Shown here piece after piece: positions 32,782-40,031 of a stretch of 64,000 nt of DNA. How positions within the stretch are numbered: position 1 is the stretch's first letter; each line of letters opens with the position of its first letter. The DNA is taken from positions 186,001 through 250,000 of the forward strand of contig JAWKPM010000004.1 of assembly GCA_041390625.1 (NCBI GenBank), in the 5' to 3' direction. The notes under the pieces were generated by a model. It was not told where the DNA came from. It was given only the letters and a program-made list of their open reading frames with translations, and did no database searches. The translations under genes and the position numbers were made by a program. The stretch comes from RBC038 sp041390625 (GTDB taxonomy: Bacteria; Chloroflexota; Dehalococcoidia; UBA2979).

Positions 32782-33543
32782 TTAGCCCGCGCGGCGCGCG
32801 GAGTCGTCCTGCTCGAGGTCCGGCGACTCGAGGTCGACCAGGCCACGGCGCAGGGCGTAACGGATGAGGTCCGTGCGGTTCTGCGCGTGCAGCTTGCTCA
32901 TGATGTGGGCCTTGTGCGCCTCGACAGTCTTCACGGAGATGAAGAGCTCGTCGGCGATGCGCTGGTTCGAGAGGCCCTCGGCGATCAGCTGAAGCACCTC
33001 GCGCTCGCGCGCGGTGAGCAGGTCGTAGCCGGTGCGCGCCTCGGGCTGCTTCGACTGGAGCAGCACCTCGTTGACGGCAATCTCCTCGGACACGGCCGAC
33101 GAGAAGTAGGTGTTGCCGCGATGCACGGACTGCACGGCGAGCACGAGCTCGTCGAGCTCCGAGTTCTTCACGACGTAGCCGGACGCGCCGGCGCGCAGCG
33201 CCTGGAGCAGCCGCTCATCCTCGAGGTATGCGGTCAGGATCAGCACGCGGCAGCCGGGGACGCGCTTCACGATCTGGCGCGTGGCCTCGATGCCGTTCAG
33301 GCCGGGCATGACCATGTCCATCAGCACGACATCCGGGCGGAGCCGCTCGCTGGCCTCGACGGCCTCGCGGCCGTTCGTGGCCTCGCCCACGACCTCGAGG
33401 CCTTCCTGGCCATCGAGGAGCGAGCGGAGCGCCTGCCGCAGCAGCGCGTGGTCGTCGACGACGAGCAGTCGCAGACGGTGGACGCCGTTGCGGGCGGGCC
33501 GCCCGCGCGTGACCGGGGCCATGTCTCGTGAGCGGTCATTCAT
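32782..33543 (-). CDS. NarL/LuxR-family response regulator
   Basis: A 253-residue regulator. Receiver domain with VVDDHALLRQ, phospho-acceptor Asp76 in VVLMDMVMPGLNG, and the conserved LTAYLED and Lys in YVVKNSELDE. The C-terminal GerE-type helix-turn-helix is intact (LLTAREREVLQLIAEGLSNQ then VKTVEAHKAHIMSKL). No cognate kinase is adjacent. Placement next to the flagellar block suggests control of motility but does not prove it. Confidence 0.93.
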   Translation of the reverse strand: MNDRSRDMAPVTRGRPARNGVHRLRLLVVDDHALLRQALRSLLDGQEGLEVVGEATNGREAVEASERLRPDVVLMDMVMPGLNGIEATRQIVKRVPGCRVLILTAYLEDERLLQALRAGASGYVVKNSELDELVLAVQSVHRGNTYFSSAVSEEIAVNEVLLQSKQPEARTGYDLLTAREREVLQLIAEGLSNQRIADELFISVKTVEAHKAHIMSKLHAQNRTDLIRYALRRGLVDLESPDLEQDDSARRAG

Positions 33544-33624
33544 GGGGAGTGCGCCTTCCAGATGCCCGCCGATTTGTCAGCATAACGCGGTTTACTGATT
33601 CCGGGCGCTGGTCGGCGGAGGCGG

Positions 33625-33650
33625 GCCCGCCGGAGCACCCGTTGGCGGGC
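33625..33650 (-). terminator. hairpin after small Cys protein gene
   Basis: Arms GCCCGCC (33625-33631) and GGCGGGC (33644-33650) with a 12-base loop, immediately after the TAA stop of the minus-strand gene ending at 33651. No U tract. Confidence 0.4.
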
Positions 33651-33902
33651 TTACGCGGAGAGCCGCTCGACGTAGGCCGAGCTCGCGGTGAGCTCGCGGT
33701 AGTCGTCGAAGCGCTGCGTCGACTCCGGCGAACCGGGGAACCGGCGCGCCTCGCCGCAGCGGCGGCACGAGCCGTCGACCCAGCCGTTGGAGGGCTCACC
33801 GAGCATCCAGTGATGGACGCAAGACGGTGGCTCGGTCGGAACCTGCACGGCAGCCGCGAGGTCGCTCCTCGACCGGCCGAATCCTCGACGCACCTGGCTC
33901 AT
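33651..33902 (-). CDS. small Cys/His metal-binding protein, unknown
   Basis: An 83-residue protein. It contains CVHHWMLGEPSNGWVDGSC followed by RRCGEARRFPG, a CxHHW...GxCxxCG arrangement that probably binds one zinc. Proteins with this pattern recur in Chloroflexota as unnamed small proteins; that is recollection, not a search. The ATG at 33902 is chosen for the AAGGA site seven bases upstream; a longer frame exists but its extra residues look random. Confidence 0.6.
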   Translation of the reverse strand: MSQVRRGFGRSRSDLAAAVQVPTEPPSCVHHWMLGEPSNGWVDGSCRRCGEARRFPGSPESTQRFDDYRELTASSAYVERLSA

Positions 33903-34121
33903 GTCGCTGTCCTTGCAACTGCCGCACACGCCTGTCGTGTGGCGATGGGGACAGGCTAGGTGCGAGGGGTACGTGAGGCCGTAGGGGAATGCCCGCATTT
34001 CGAGCGATCCGCGCCCCGCAAGGCAGGGAGACCCCCGCCGCACCTCGGCGTTCCGCGTCCCTCATCCATTCGGGCGGGCGACCGATGATCGAGGGGATGG
34101 CTCGAGAGGGCGAGGTTCGTC

Positions 34122-35225
34122 GTGGCCGAGCGTGCGTCGGAAGCGTGGAGTGGATCCCCCGCCGGGGATCGCCTCGGCGTGGGCGCGCGCCGGCAGCGGT
34201 CGTTTGCCGGCTACTTCTCCATCAGCCGCGAGCTGGTCGCCCCCGACGAGGCAGCGGGGGTGGACCTGCACATCGACGTCGGCGGGCGGCTAGTGCTGTA
34301 CCGGTCTCGCGCGCAGCAAGTCGATGCGGCCTCGATGGAGAAGCTGCGGCGGCGCCAGGTCGACGAGTTCTGGATCGAGACCGAGGACGCCGACGCGTAC
34401 GCGTCGCACCTGGTCGACCGCGCGAGCGTGCTCCTCGAGGGGGCGCCGTCAGCGGAGGCGCGGGCCTCGATCCTGCGCGGCGCGGCACGGGCCTCGGTGC
34501 AGCTCGCGTTTCGACACATCGAGCAGACGGGGTCGTACGAGGGGGTGCGACGCACTGCCGAGCTCACGGTCGAGCACGTGGTCTCAGACCCGGCCTTCAT
34601 GCCTCAACTGATCGAATTCGTCGGGGAGCAGGACCTGCTGCTGACGCGCGCCACCAACACGGCGGCCTACGCGATCGCCCTCGGGGCACGGCAGCAGACG
34701 TTCAGCGACCAGCAGCTGCACGACCTCGGCGTCGGGGCGCTGATGCACGACCTGGGCCTCGTGCCGCTATCGAGCGCCCTCGATACGAGCGCGCCGCTGT
34801 CCGAGGTCGAGCAGCGGATGGCGGATCGCCACGGCAAGCGCGGATACGACTCGATGGTGCGGGCGGGGGTCGAGAACTCGACGGTCCTCGAGATCGTGCG
34901 TGACCACCACGGGACAGAGACGGGGGAGCTACCGTCGCTGCCCGCGCAGGTCGTGGCGCTGGCGGACCTGTTCGACGACCTGACGAACCGCCCGGGGGCG
35001 GCCGTCGGCCCGTTCGCCGCGCTGTATCAGATGCGAGCGGCGAGCGGCCGGGCGTTCTCCACCGAGCTCCTGCGAGACTTCGTGCTGATGCTCGGCGGCG
35101 TGCCGGTCATCAACCCGGACAGCCCGGTGGCGTCCGTGTCACGACGGACGGCCCGAATGCCCGAGCGAGACGGGAGCGGCCAGCCCCGCCCGGGCGAGGG
35201 ACGAACGACGGGCTCCGCCTCTTAG
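34122..35225 (+). CDS. degenerate HD-GYP-like protein
   Basis: A 367-residue protein with an N-terminal DUF3391-like region (about 25-140) and a C-terminal HD-GYP-type domain. The domain is degenerate: HD at 209-210 is in MHDLGLVPL, so the Lys of HDxGK is lost; the first metal His, normally in an HSxxVA helix, is replaced (TRATNTAAYAIALG); and HHExxDGxGYP is reduced to DHHGTETGELP (from 261). It is therefore unlikely to be a full c-di-GMP phosphodiesterase and may instead bind the nucleotide or a partner. GTG start, with GAGG nine bases upstream. Its stop lies inside a bidirectional terminator. Confidence 0.75.
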   Translation: MAERASEAWSGSPAGDRLGVGARRQRSFAGYFSISRELVAPDEAAGVDLHIDVGGRLVLYRSRAQQVDAASMEKLRRRQVDEFWIETEDADAYASHLVDRASVLLEGAPSAEARASILRGAARASVQLAFRHIEQTGSYEGVRRTAELTVEHVVSDPAFMPQLIEFVGEQDLLLTRATNTAAYAIALGARQQTFSDQQLHDLGVGALMHDLGLVPLSSALDTSAPLSEVEQRMADRHGKRGYDSMVRAGVENSTVLEIVRDHHGTETGELPSLPAQVVALADLFDDLTNRPGAAVGPFAALYQMRAASGRAFSTELLRDFVLMLGGVPVINPDSPVASVSRRTARMPERDGSGQPRPGEGRTTGSAS

Positions 35226-35234
35226 AGGCGGAGC
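35212..35234. terminator. bidirectional terminator over two converging stop codons
   Basis: A perfect 10-base stem, GCTCCGCCTC (35212-35221) and GAGGCGGAGC (35225-35234), with loop TTA. The loop itself supplies the TAA stop of the minus-strand zinc ribbon gene and part of the TAG of the plus-strand gene. A compact convergent end. Confidence 0.7.
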
Positions 35235-35434
35235 TTGCCGTGCGAGGGCTGGCGGCGGCGCTGCTTGCCGGCGGCCAGGCGCTCCTCCTCGAGGAGCTCG
35301 GCCGGGTCGGCCTTCTGGGCCTCGTGGACGTAGCCACAGGCGATGCAGGAGCCGAACTTCCCGTACCAGTCGTCCTCGATAATCATGAGGCCACGGCAGC
35401 GGGGACAGTTCTTCGGGGGGGCACTGCTGATCAT
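35222..35434 (-). CDS. 70-residue zinc ribbon protein under c-di-AMP riboswitch
   Basis: A small protein with a four-cysteine zinc ribbon: CPRCRGLM (Cys pair near residues 10 and 13) and CIACGYVHE (near 30 and 33), then a basic, helical C-terminus (LLEEERLAAGKQRRRQPSHG). No family with known function recognised; small ribbons of this kind bind nucleic acids or proteins. It is the only gene downstream of a complete c-di-AMP riboswitch with its own promoter, so its level should respond to c-di-AMP, which usually governs potassium, osmotic and wall homeostasis. Terminates in the hairpin at 35212-35234. Confidence 0.7.
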   Translation of the reverse strand: MISSAPPKNCPRCRGLMIIEDDWYGKFGSCIACGYVHEAQKADPAELLEEERLAAGKQRRRQPSHGKLRL

Positions 35435-35458
35435 GACATACCTCTAACGGGGGAGGCG

Positions 35459-35479
35459 CGACCGGTCTCCCACCGGTCG
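35459..35479 (-). terminator. expression-platform hairpin of the c-di-AMP riboswitch
   Basis: A perfect 8-base stem (CGACCGGT and ACCGGTCG) with a 5-base loop, 16 bases downstream of the aptamer and 24 bases before the ATG. It could end transcription or shield the ribosome site. No U tract, so the mechanism is open. Confidence 0.5.
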
Positions 35480-35494
35480 TAGGCCTGCCGCGTT

Positions 35495-35615
35495 CTGCCG
35501 CCGGGGTTAGCTGACGGGTTCGGGCCGCGCAGGGTAGCCCGCCCTCCGAAGAGGGTTCACCCCAATAGTTGGGTCCCCCGGTCGACCGCCGGTTGTCCGA
35601 CGGCCAATTAGGCAG
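35495..35615 (-). promoter_or_regulatory. c-di-AMP riboswitch (ydaO-yuaA motif)
   Basis: Read on the minus strand, the segment contains the core blocks of this riboswitch class in order: CTGCC, GGGGGACCC with TTGGGGTGAA, a stem loop, then CCGAACCCGTCAGCTAACC and the closing GGCAG. The block CCCGAACCCGTCAGCTAAC is nearly invariant in the class, so recognition is firm although the outer limits are approximate. A promoter lies about 55 bases upstream and the zinc ribbon gene 60 bases downstream. Confidence 0.9.
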
Positions 35616-35668
35616 GGCGCCAAGGGCGCCAATCACATTCACGAGGTATTCGTGATTGTGACGACAAG

Positions 35669-35696
35669 AGCATACGGGCAGATCGAGGCCTGTCAA
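35669..35696 (-). promoter_or_regulatory. promoter of the c-di-AMP riboswitch transcript
   Basis: On the minus strand TTGACA (35691-35696), 16-base spacer, TATGCT (35669-35674). Transcription would begin near 35662. The first bases of the RNA form an inverted repeat (CAATCAC/GTGATTG around 35631-35659), which could be a 5' stabiliser or an operator. Confidence 0.7.
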
Positions 35697-35723
35697 CCCA
35701 CCCCGACCGCGCTTGTTATCCGG

Positions 35724-36485
35724 TCAGATCGCCTTTGCCACACAGACGATTTCGGTCGAGAGGGGTCCGAACGGCTCCCCGAAGAAGTCGCCCTCGAGGC
35801 GCTCGATCGCGAAGCCGGTGCGCGCGAGCAGATGCTCGAGCTCATGGCGGTAGATGTAGCGCAGACGGATCTCGACGCGCTGGGGGCGGCCGTCGCCGGA
35901 CGGCAGCAGCATAGTGGAGTCGACGCGCTGGCCGCTGGTCTCGTAGCGGTGCTGCTGCTCGCCGCCGCCGGGCCTCGGCTCCCACTCTTCGTCGCCTCGA
36001 TTGAGCCAGTCCGCGATCTTCGCGATATCGGGGTTGAAGACGTTGAGGGCGAGGCGGCCGCCGGGCTCGAGGGCGGCGCGACAGGCCTCGAGGGTGGCGA
36101 GCTGGTCCTCGGTTGTGAGGTTGTGGAGGAAGGCGCGGTAGGGAATCGTCACCAGGCGGACCGGTCGGGCGAGCGCAAAGCGACGCATGTCCGCCTGCGC
36201 CAGCGCCAGCCCCTCGACGCCCGTCTCGAGCGCCTTGCGGCGTGCGATGACGAGCATCTCGTGCGCGAGGTCGAGGCCGAGGACGGGCACGCCGGCCGCC
36301 GCGATCGGGATCGCGATACGGCCGGTGCCAACGCCGAGCTCGACGACGGGACGACCTGCCTCCTCGGCGTCGGCCTCGAGGGCGATGGCGCGGTAGAACT
36401 CGACGTCGCCTCGGACGCCCTGAGAGTGGTCGTCGTAGGCCTGGGCGAACTCGGTGTAGAAGGGGTCGACGAGCGGCTCGGTCAT
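35724..36485 (-). CDS. class I SAM-dependent methyltransferase
   Basis: A 253-residue methyltransferase. Motif I is VVELGVGTGRIAIPIA, followed by VLGLDLAHEML with the acidic residue that holds the adenosine ribose, and ALAQADMRRF. It ends an apparent three-gene run after two GNAT acetyltransferases, overlapping the second by four bases (ATGA). The substrate is unknown; small-molecule and tRNA substrates are both possible. Confidence 0.85.
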   Translation of the reverse strand: MTEPLVDPFYTEFAQAYDDHSQGVRGDVEFYRAIALEADAEEAGRPVVELGVGTGRIAIPIAAAGVPVLGLDLAHEMLVIARRKALETGVEGLALAQADMRRFALARPVRLVTIPYRAFLHNLTTEDQLATLEACRAALEPGGRLALNVFNPDIAKIADWLNRGDEEWEPRPGGGEQQHRYETSGQRVDSTMLLPSGDGRPQRVEIRLRYIYRHELEHLLARTGFAIERLEGDFFGEPFGPLSTEIVCVAKAI

Positions 36486-37072
36486 GTCGGCCTCGATGGT
36501 GAGTCTAAGGCGAGGCGCTCGGCCTCGCGAATCTCGAACTCCTCGCGCAGGAGGCCCATGACCAGCGTGTCGTAGTAGCGGCCGCCGGCGTAGCGACGCT
36601 GGCGCAGCCGCCCCTCGAGGACGAAGCCCACCTTCTCGTAGGAGCGTCGGGCGCGCGGGTTGTACTCGTACGTGTAGAGCTCGATGCGGTTCAGGTCGAG
36701 GTCCTCGAAGGCATAGCGGCAGAGGGTGCGCATGGCGTCCTCGCCGTAGCCGCGGTTCCAGTACTCGCGTTCGCCGATGAGGATGCCGACCTCGCCCCAG
36801 CGCGCGATCGCGTCAAGCTCGCGCAATGTGATCGTGCCGATGAGGACGGGCGCGGGGCCGTCCACCGCCTCGATGGCGAGGTGAACGCCGTGCTCCCAGT
36901 CGTTGACGGCCCACTGCGTGCGGATCGTCTCCTCCTCGGCAGCGAGCGACCACTGGAAGGGGGCGCCGCCGAGGAAGCGGATGACCTCGACGTCGTTCAC
37001 CCAGCGCTGGTAGGTCGCCGCGTCCTCGACGGCGCGCGGTCGCAGCCGGACGCGATCACCCTCGAGGTACAT
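36482..37072 (-). CDS. GNAT-family N-acetyltransferase (RimJ-like), second
   Basis: A 196-residue acetyltransferase of the RimJ/RimL type. The acetyl-CoA-binding region is IGEREYWNRGYGEDAMRTLC and the C-terminal strand is YEKVGFVLEGRLRQRRY. The ATG at 37072 has GGAGGTG upstream; the longer frame overlaps the upstream paralogue. Tandem with and clearly related to the next gene, suggesting a duplication. Confidence 0.88.
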   Translation of the reverse strand: MYLEGDRVRLRPRAVEDAATYQRWVNDVEVIRFLGGAPFQWSLAAEEETIRTQWAVNDWEHGVHLAIEAVDGPAPVLIGTITLRELDAIARWGEVGILIGEREYWNRGYGEDAMRTLCRYAFEDLDLNRIELYTYEYNPRARRSYEKVGFVLEGRLRQRRYAGGRYYDTLVMGLLREEFEIREAERLALDSPSRPT

Positions 37073-37640
37073 CGCCCACCTCCTCGGCTGCGCCGTACAG
37101 GGCATCGAAGCGCGCCCGGTCGATGCCCATCCGCAGCGTGTCCAGGTAGTAGCCACGGCCTCGATAGGCGGCGGGGAAGCGGCCCTCGTGCTCGAAGCCG
37201 AGGCGCTCGTACAGCGCGATCGCCCTCGTGTGGGGCGCGAAGACATCGAGGTGGACGCGCCGCAGGTTGAGGTCGCGGAAGCCGAAGGCGAGCAGCGTGC
37301 GCAGAGCGTCGAAGCCGTAGCCGCGGCCCCACTGCTCCTTCGCACCGATCATCACGCCGAGCTCGGCCGTGCGGTGGAGCGTGCTGCCCTCCTGGAGGCC
37401 GCAGTTGCCGATGTGCTCGGCGGTGGCCGCGACCTCGATGGCGAACTGGGCGTTCGTGTAGGAGTTCGCCTTCGAAGCGGCCTCGGCCCAGTCGCGCTCG
37501 GCCTGCATCGTCATCGGGTAGCGGAGCGCGAGGTACTCGGTGACCTCGCGGTCGTTCACCCAGCGGTAGGCGCGCGCAGCGTCGCCGGGCTCGATGGCGC
37601 GAAGGCGGGTGGTCTCGCCGAGGAGCATCGGTTCGCTCAC
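37056..37640 (-). CDS. GNAT-family N-acetyltransferase (RimJ-like), first
   Basis: A 194-residue acetyltransferase with MIGAKEQWGRGYGFDALRTL as the acetyl-CoA site and YERLGFEHEGRFPAAYRGRG near the C-terminus. Starts with GTG. It overlaps the following paralogue by 17 bases. Substrates of such pairs may be protein N-termini or small amines; not deducible here. Transcription probably comes from the promoter at 37803-37831, through a terminator-like hairpin. Confidence 0.88.
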   Translation of the reverse strand: MSEPMLLGETTRLRAIEPGDAARAYRWVNDREVTEYLALRYPMTMQAERDWAEAASKANSYTNAQFAIEVAATAEHIGNCGLQEGSTLHRTAELGVMIGAKEQWGRGYGFDALRTLLAFGFRDLNLRRVHLDVFAPHTRAIALYERLGFEHEGRFPAAYRGRGYYLDTLRMGIDRARFDALYGAAEEVGDVPRG

Positions 37641-37665
37641 TTCCTCGATGGCGGCAGATACGAAA

Positions 37666-37689
37666 CCGGCCCGTCTGGTGACGGGCCGG
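37666..37689 (-). terminator. terminator or attenuator hairpin ahead of the GNAT operon
   Basis: A perfect 10-base stem (CCGGCCCGTC and GACGGGCCGG) with a 4-base loop, followed on the minus strand by TTTCGTAT. It lies after the 22-codon ORF and 26 bases before the first GNAT gene, on the strand that transcribes them. This is the position of an attenuator or of the end of a short independent RNA. Confidence 0.6.
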
Positions 37690-37724
37690 AGGTTCGCTGT
37701 GCCGTGACCGGATGGTCGATGCAG

Positions 37725-37793
37725 CTAGCCTCCGCCCGCCGGCTTGGCGGTCGAGAGCTGAATCATGGCGACGGCGTAGGCGCTGTGCTGCAT
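37725..37793 (-). CDS. 22-residue ORF between strong promoter and terminator
   Basis: The frame begins MQHSAYAVAMIQLSTAKP and ends in three glycines. Its ATG lies nine bases after a TAGATT -10 box that has a TTGACG -35 at 17 bases, so the RNA would be leaderless or nearly so. A terminator-like hairpin lies 35 bases past its stop. No run of one amino acid that would mark classical attenuation. It may be a small protein, a leader peptide for the GNAT operon, or part of a small RNA. Confidence 0.4.
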   Translation of the reverse strand: MQHSAYAVAMIQLSTAKPAGGG

Positions 37794-37802
37794 GGTCCGG
37801 GC

Positions 37803-37831
37803 AATCTAGGAACGAACGTGATGCCCGTCAA
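37803..37831 (-). promoter_or_regulatory. strong promoter facing the GNAT operon
   Basis: Minus-strand TTGACG (37826-37831), 17-base spacer, TAGATT (37803-37808). It lies back to back with the cobalamin riboswitch that starts within ten bases on the other strand. Confidence 0.6.
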
Positions 37832-37837
37832 GTTGGC

Positions 37838-37995
37838 AGCCGTGCGTGTCGCCTCGTACCGCGCGGGGAGCACGACTGGTATCGTGCGAGCACTCGACGA
37901 GGGTCCGGGGAAGCCGGTGCGAGTCCGGCGCTGTCCCGCAACTGTGTGCGCGCCTCGATGATTCGAGGCAACGCGAGCCAGAGCACCGGCCTGCC
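37838..37995 (+). promoter_or_regulatory. cobalamin (B12) riboswitch
   Basis: Contains the class core GGGGAAGCCGGTGCGAGTCC followed by GGCGCTGTCCCGCAACTGT (37905-37943), and the downstream GAGCCAGAGCACCGGCCTGCC block split over 37972-37993. These are the B12-box elements that bind adenosyl- or methylcobalamin. The limits are approximate. It heads a corrinoid transport and salvage operon, so B12 should repress import and synthesis. No clear -35/-10 pair was found on this strand. Confidence 0.92.
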
Positions 37996-38172
37996 GTCAG
38001 TGATGGTGTCACCCGCTTCGCGAGGACGAGGCGATGGCACGCCTGGGCGCGCGAGCCGCGCGGCCCTCGCGTCCCGTCCCACCTCTCGCGATCCGCGACC
38101 GCGAGGGGGCTTTCGCTGGCCGACGTACCGAGCTCCTGGACCGGCAGTGCCGAGACCGCGCGACGTTCGTGG

Positions 38173-39210
38173 TTGCCTCGGCGCGCGCCGTTCCCCGGCG
38201 CGGTCGCCGGGGCGACGTTGCTCCTCCTTGCCGTCGCCGCGATCGCGCTGACGCAGGGCTCGGCCTCGATACCGATTCCGGAGGCGCTGCGGACGCTCCT
38301 CGGGGCGCTACCGCTCGTCGATGCCCCGGCGGACCAGCCCGCCTCGTGGCAGCGCATCGTCCTCGACATTCGTCTGCCGCGCGTGGTCGCGGCGGGGGTC
38401 GTCGGCGCCTCGCTGGCGTTCTCGGGGGCGGCGTACCAGGGGGTGTTTCGCAATCCCCTCGCGAGCCCGTACCTGCTGGGGGTGGCGTCGGGCGCCGCGC
38501 TCGGGGCGGCAATCGCGATCGTCTCGCCCCTCGAAGCGAGCGCGTACGGCTTCGGGTGGGTGCCGCTGTTCGCGTTCCTCGGCGGCGGGCTGACCGTCGT
38601 CGCGGTCTACGTCATCGCGCGGGGGGCAGACGGCAGCTCCACCAACACGACGCTGATCCTCGCGGGGGTGGCGCTCTCGGCGGTGCTGGGTGCGGTGACC
38701 TCGTTCATCATGCTGACCGGCGGTCAGAAGGCTCAGCCGATCTTCTCCTTCCTCTTCGGGACCTTGAACACCTCAACTTGGGAGCGGCTCGCCCTCGGGG
38801 CGCCCTACCTCGTGGTGGGCGCGGGCATCGTGATGGCACACGCGCGGCTGCTCAACGTCATGCAACTCGACGAGGACCAGGCGCGCCAGCTCGGCGTCGA
38901 CGTCGGTCGCACGAGGCTGATCGTCCTCGGCGCCTCGTCGCTGGTGGCCGCGGCGACCGTGGCGATTGCGGGTGTCATCGGCTTCGTGGGTCTGATCGTG
39001 CCGCACATCGTGCGGCTCGTGTTCGGGGGTGACCACCGGCAGTTGCTGCCGTTGAGCGCGCTCTTCGGTGCCTCGTTCCTCATCGCCTCGGACGTGATCT
39101 CCAGGACATTGATCGCGCCTCAGGAGATCCCGGTCGGCATCGTGACGGCGCTCGCGGGCGGGCCGTTCTTCCTCTACCTCCTGCGTGCGCGACGGGTGGG
39201 CGACCTGTGA
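38173..39210 (+). CDS. btuC: corrinoid (FecCD/BtuC-type) ABC transporter permease
   Basis: A permease with about ten membrane helices. The family segments LDIRLPRVVAAGVVGASLAF, YQGVFRNPLASPYLLGVASG and the C-terminal GFVGLIVPHIVRLVFGGDHR are clear. The first in-frame start after the riboswitch that gives a normal length is TTG at 38173 (345 residues); no Shine-Dalgarno supports it. An ATG at 38034 with GAGG upstream is in another frame. The start is therefore uncertain. No substrate-binding protein gene follows; it must be encoded elsewhere. Function in cobalamin or cobinamide import is inferred from the riboswitch and neighbours. Confidence 0.85.
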   Translation: MPRRAPFPGAVAGATLLLLAVAAIALTQGSASIPIPEALRTLLGALPLVDAPADQPASWQRIVLDIRLPRVVAAGVVGASLAFSGAAYQGVFRNPLASPYLLGVASGAALGAAIAIVSPLEASAYGFGWVPLFAFLGGGLTVVAVYVIARGADGSSTNTTLILAGVALSAVLGAVTSFIMLTGGQKAQPIFSFLFGTLNTSTWERLALGAPYLVVGAGIVMAHARLLNVMQLDEDQARQLGVDVGRTRLIVLGASSLVAAATVAIAGVIGFVGLIVPHIVRLVFGGDHRQLLPLSALFGASFLIASDVISRTLIAPQEIPVGIVTALAGGPFFLYLLRARRVGDL

Positions 39211-40031
39211 GCGCCCTCGATCGCAAACCAGCGTTGCGATGCGAGGAGGTCGCCGTCCGCCTGGGCGAGCGGCGGGTCCTCGATGGCGTCACAGTCGACG
39301 TGGCTGGCGGCGAGATCGTCGGCCTCGTGGGGCCGAACGGGGCCGGGAAGAGCACGCTACTGCGGGCGATCTCAGGCCTCGTGCCCCTCGAGGGTGGGCG
39401 CATCGAGATCGAGGGCGCGGCGCACGACCGGCTGTCGAGCCGCGAGCTGGCGCGTCGGATCGCGGTGGTGCAGCAGCTGCCGGAGGCGCCGCCCTCGATG
39501 CGAGTCGGCGAGCTGGTGCTGCTCGGGCGCAGTCCGCACCTCGGTCTGCTCGAACGCGAAGGGGAGCGCGACCGCGCCATCGCCTGGGCAGCGATGGAAC
39601 GCGCCGGGTGCGCCGACCTCGCGGACCGTGCGCTCTCGACGCTCTCGGGTGGCCAGCGGCGGCGGGCCTTCATCGCGCGGGCGCTGGCGCAGGACACGAA
39701 GACGCTGCTCCTCGACGAGCCGACCTCGAACCTCGACCCGCAGGCGCAGGGCGAGCTGTTCGCGCTGCTGCGCACGCTGGCCGACGAGGGCACGGCAGTG
39801 CTTGCGGTGGTTCACGATCTGACGCTGGCCGCCGCATACTGCGATCGCGTAGTGCTACTGGCGGAGGGCCGCGTAGTCGCCGGCGGCGCTCCAGCAGAGG
39901 TGCTCACCGCCTCGACGGTGGCGCGGGTGTATGGCCCGCTCGTCGACGTGGTGGCGCACCCGGAGACGGGCCTGCCGCTCGTCGTGCCGGCGACCGTGAG
40001 AACGGATGCAGAAGTGGAGGCACGAGGATGA
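39207..40031 (+). CDS. btuD: corrinoid ABC transporter ATP-binding protein
   Basis: A 274-residue ATPase with Walker A VGPNGAGKSTLLRAI, signature LSGGQRRRAFIARAL and Walker B TLLLDEPTSNLD followed by the switch His in VLAVVHDLTLA. GTG start overlaps the permease stop (GTGA), so both are made together. Sequence alone does not separate iron-siderophore from B12 importers; the B12 riboswitch decides. Confidence 0.9.
   Translation: MSALDRKPALRCEEVAVRLGERRVLDGVTVDVAGGEIVGLVGPNGAGKSTLLRAISGLVPLEGGRIEIEGAAHDRLSSRELARRIAVVQQLPEAPPSMRVGELVLLGRSPHLGLLEREGERDRAIAWAAMERAGCADLADRALSTLSGGQRRRAFIARALAQDTKTLLLDEPTSNLDPQAQGELFALLRTLADEGTAVLAVVHDLTLAAAYCDRVVLLAEGRVVAGGAPAEVLTASTVARVYGPLVDVVAHPETGLPLVVPATVRTDAEVEARG

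Noticed and set aside
33903..34121. c-di-GMP riboswitch upstream of the HD-GYP-like gene
   Set aside because: A CCCGCAAGGC stretch recalls part of the GEMM core but the rest of the conserved elements are missing.
38034..38172. ATG at 38034 with GAGG upstream as start of the permease
   Set aside because: It is out of frame with the permease and would require a frameshift; no evidence for one beyond the weak TTG start.
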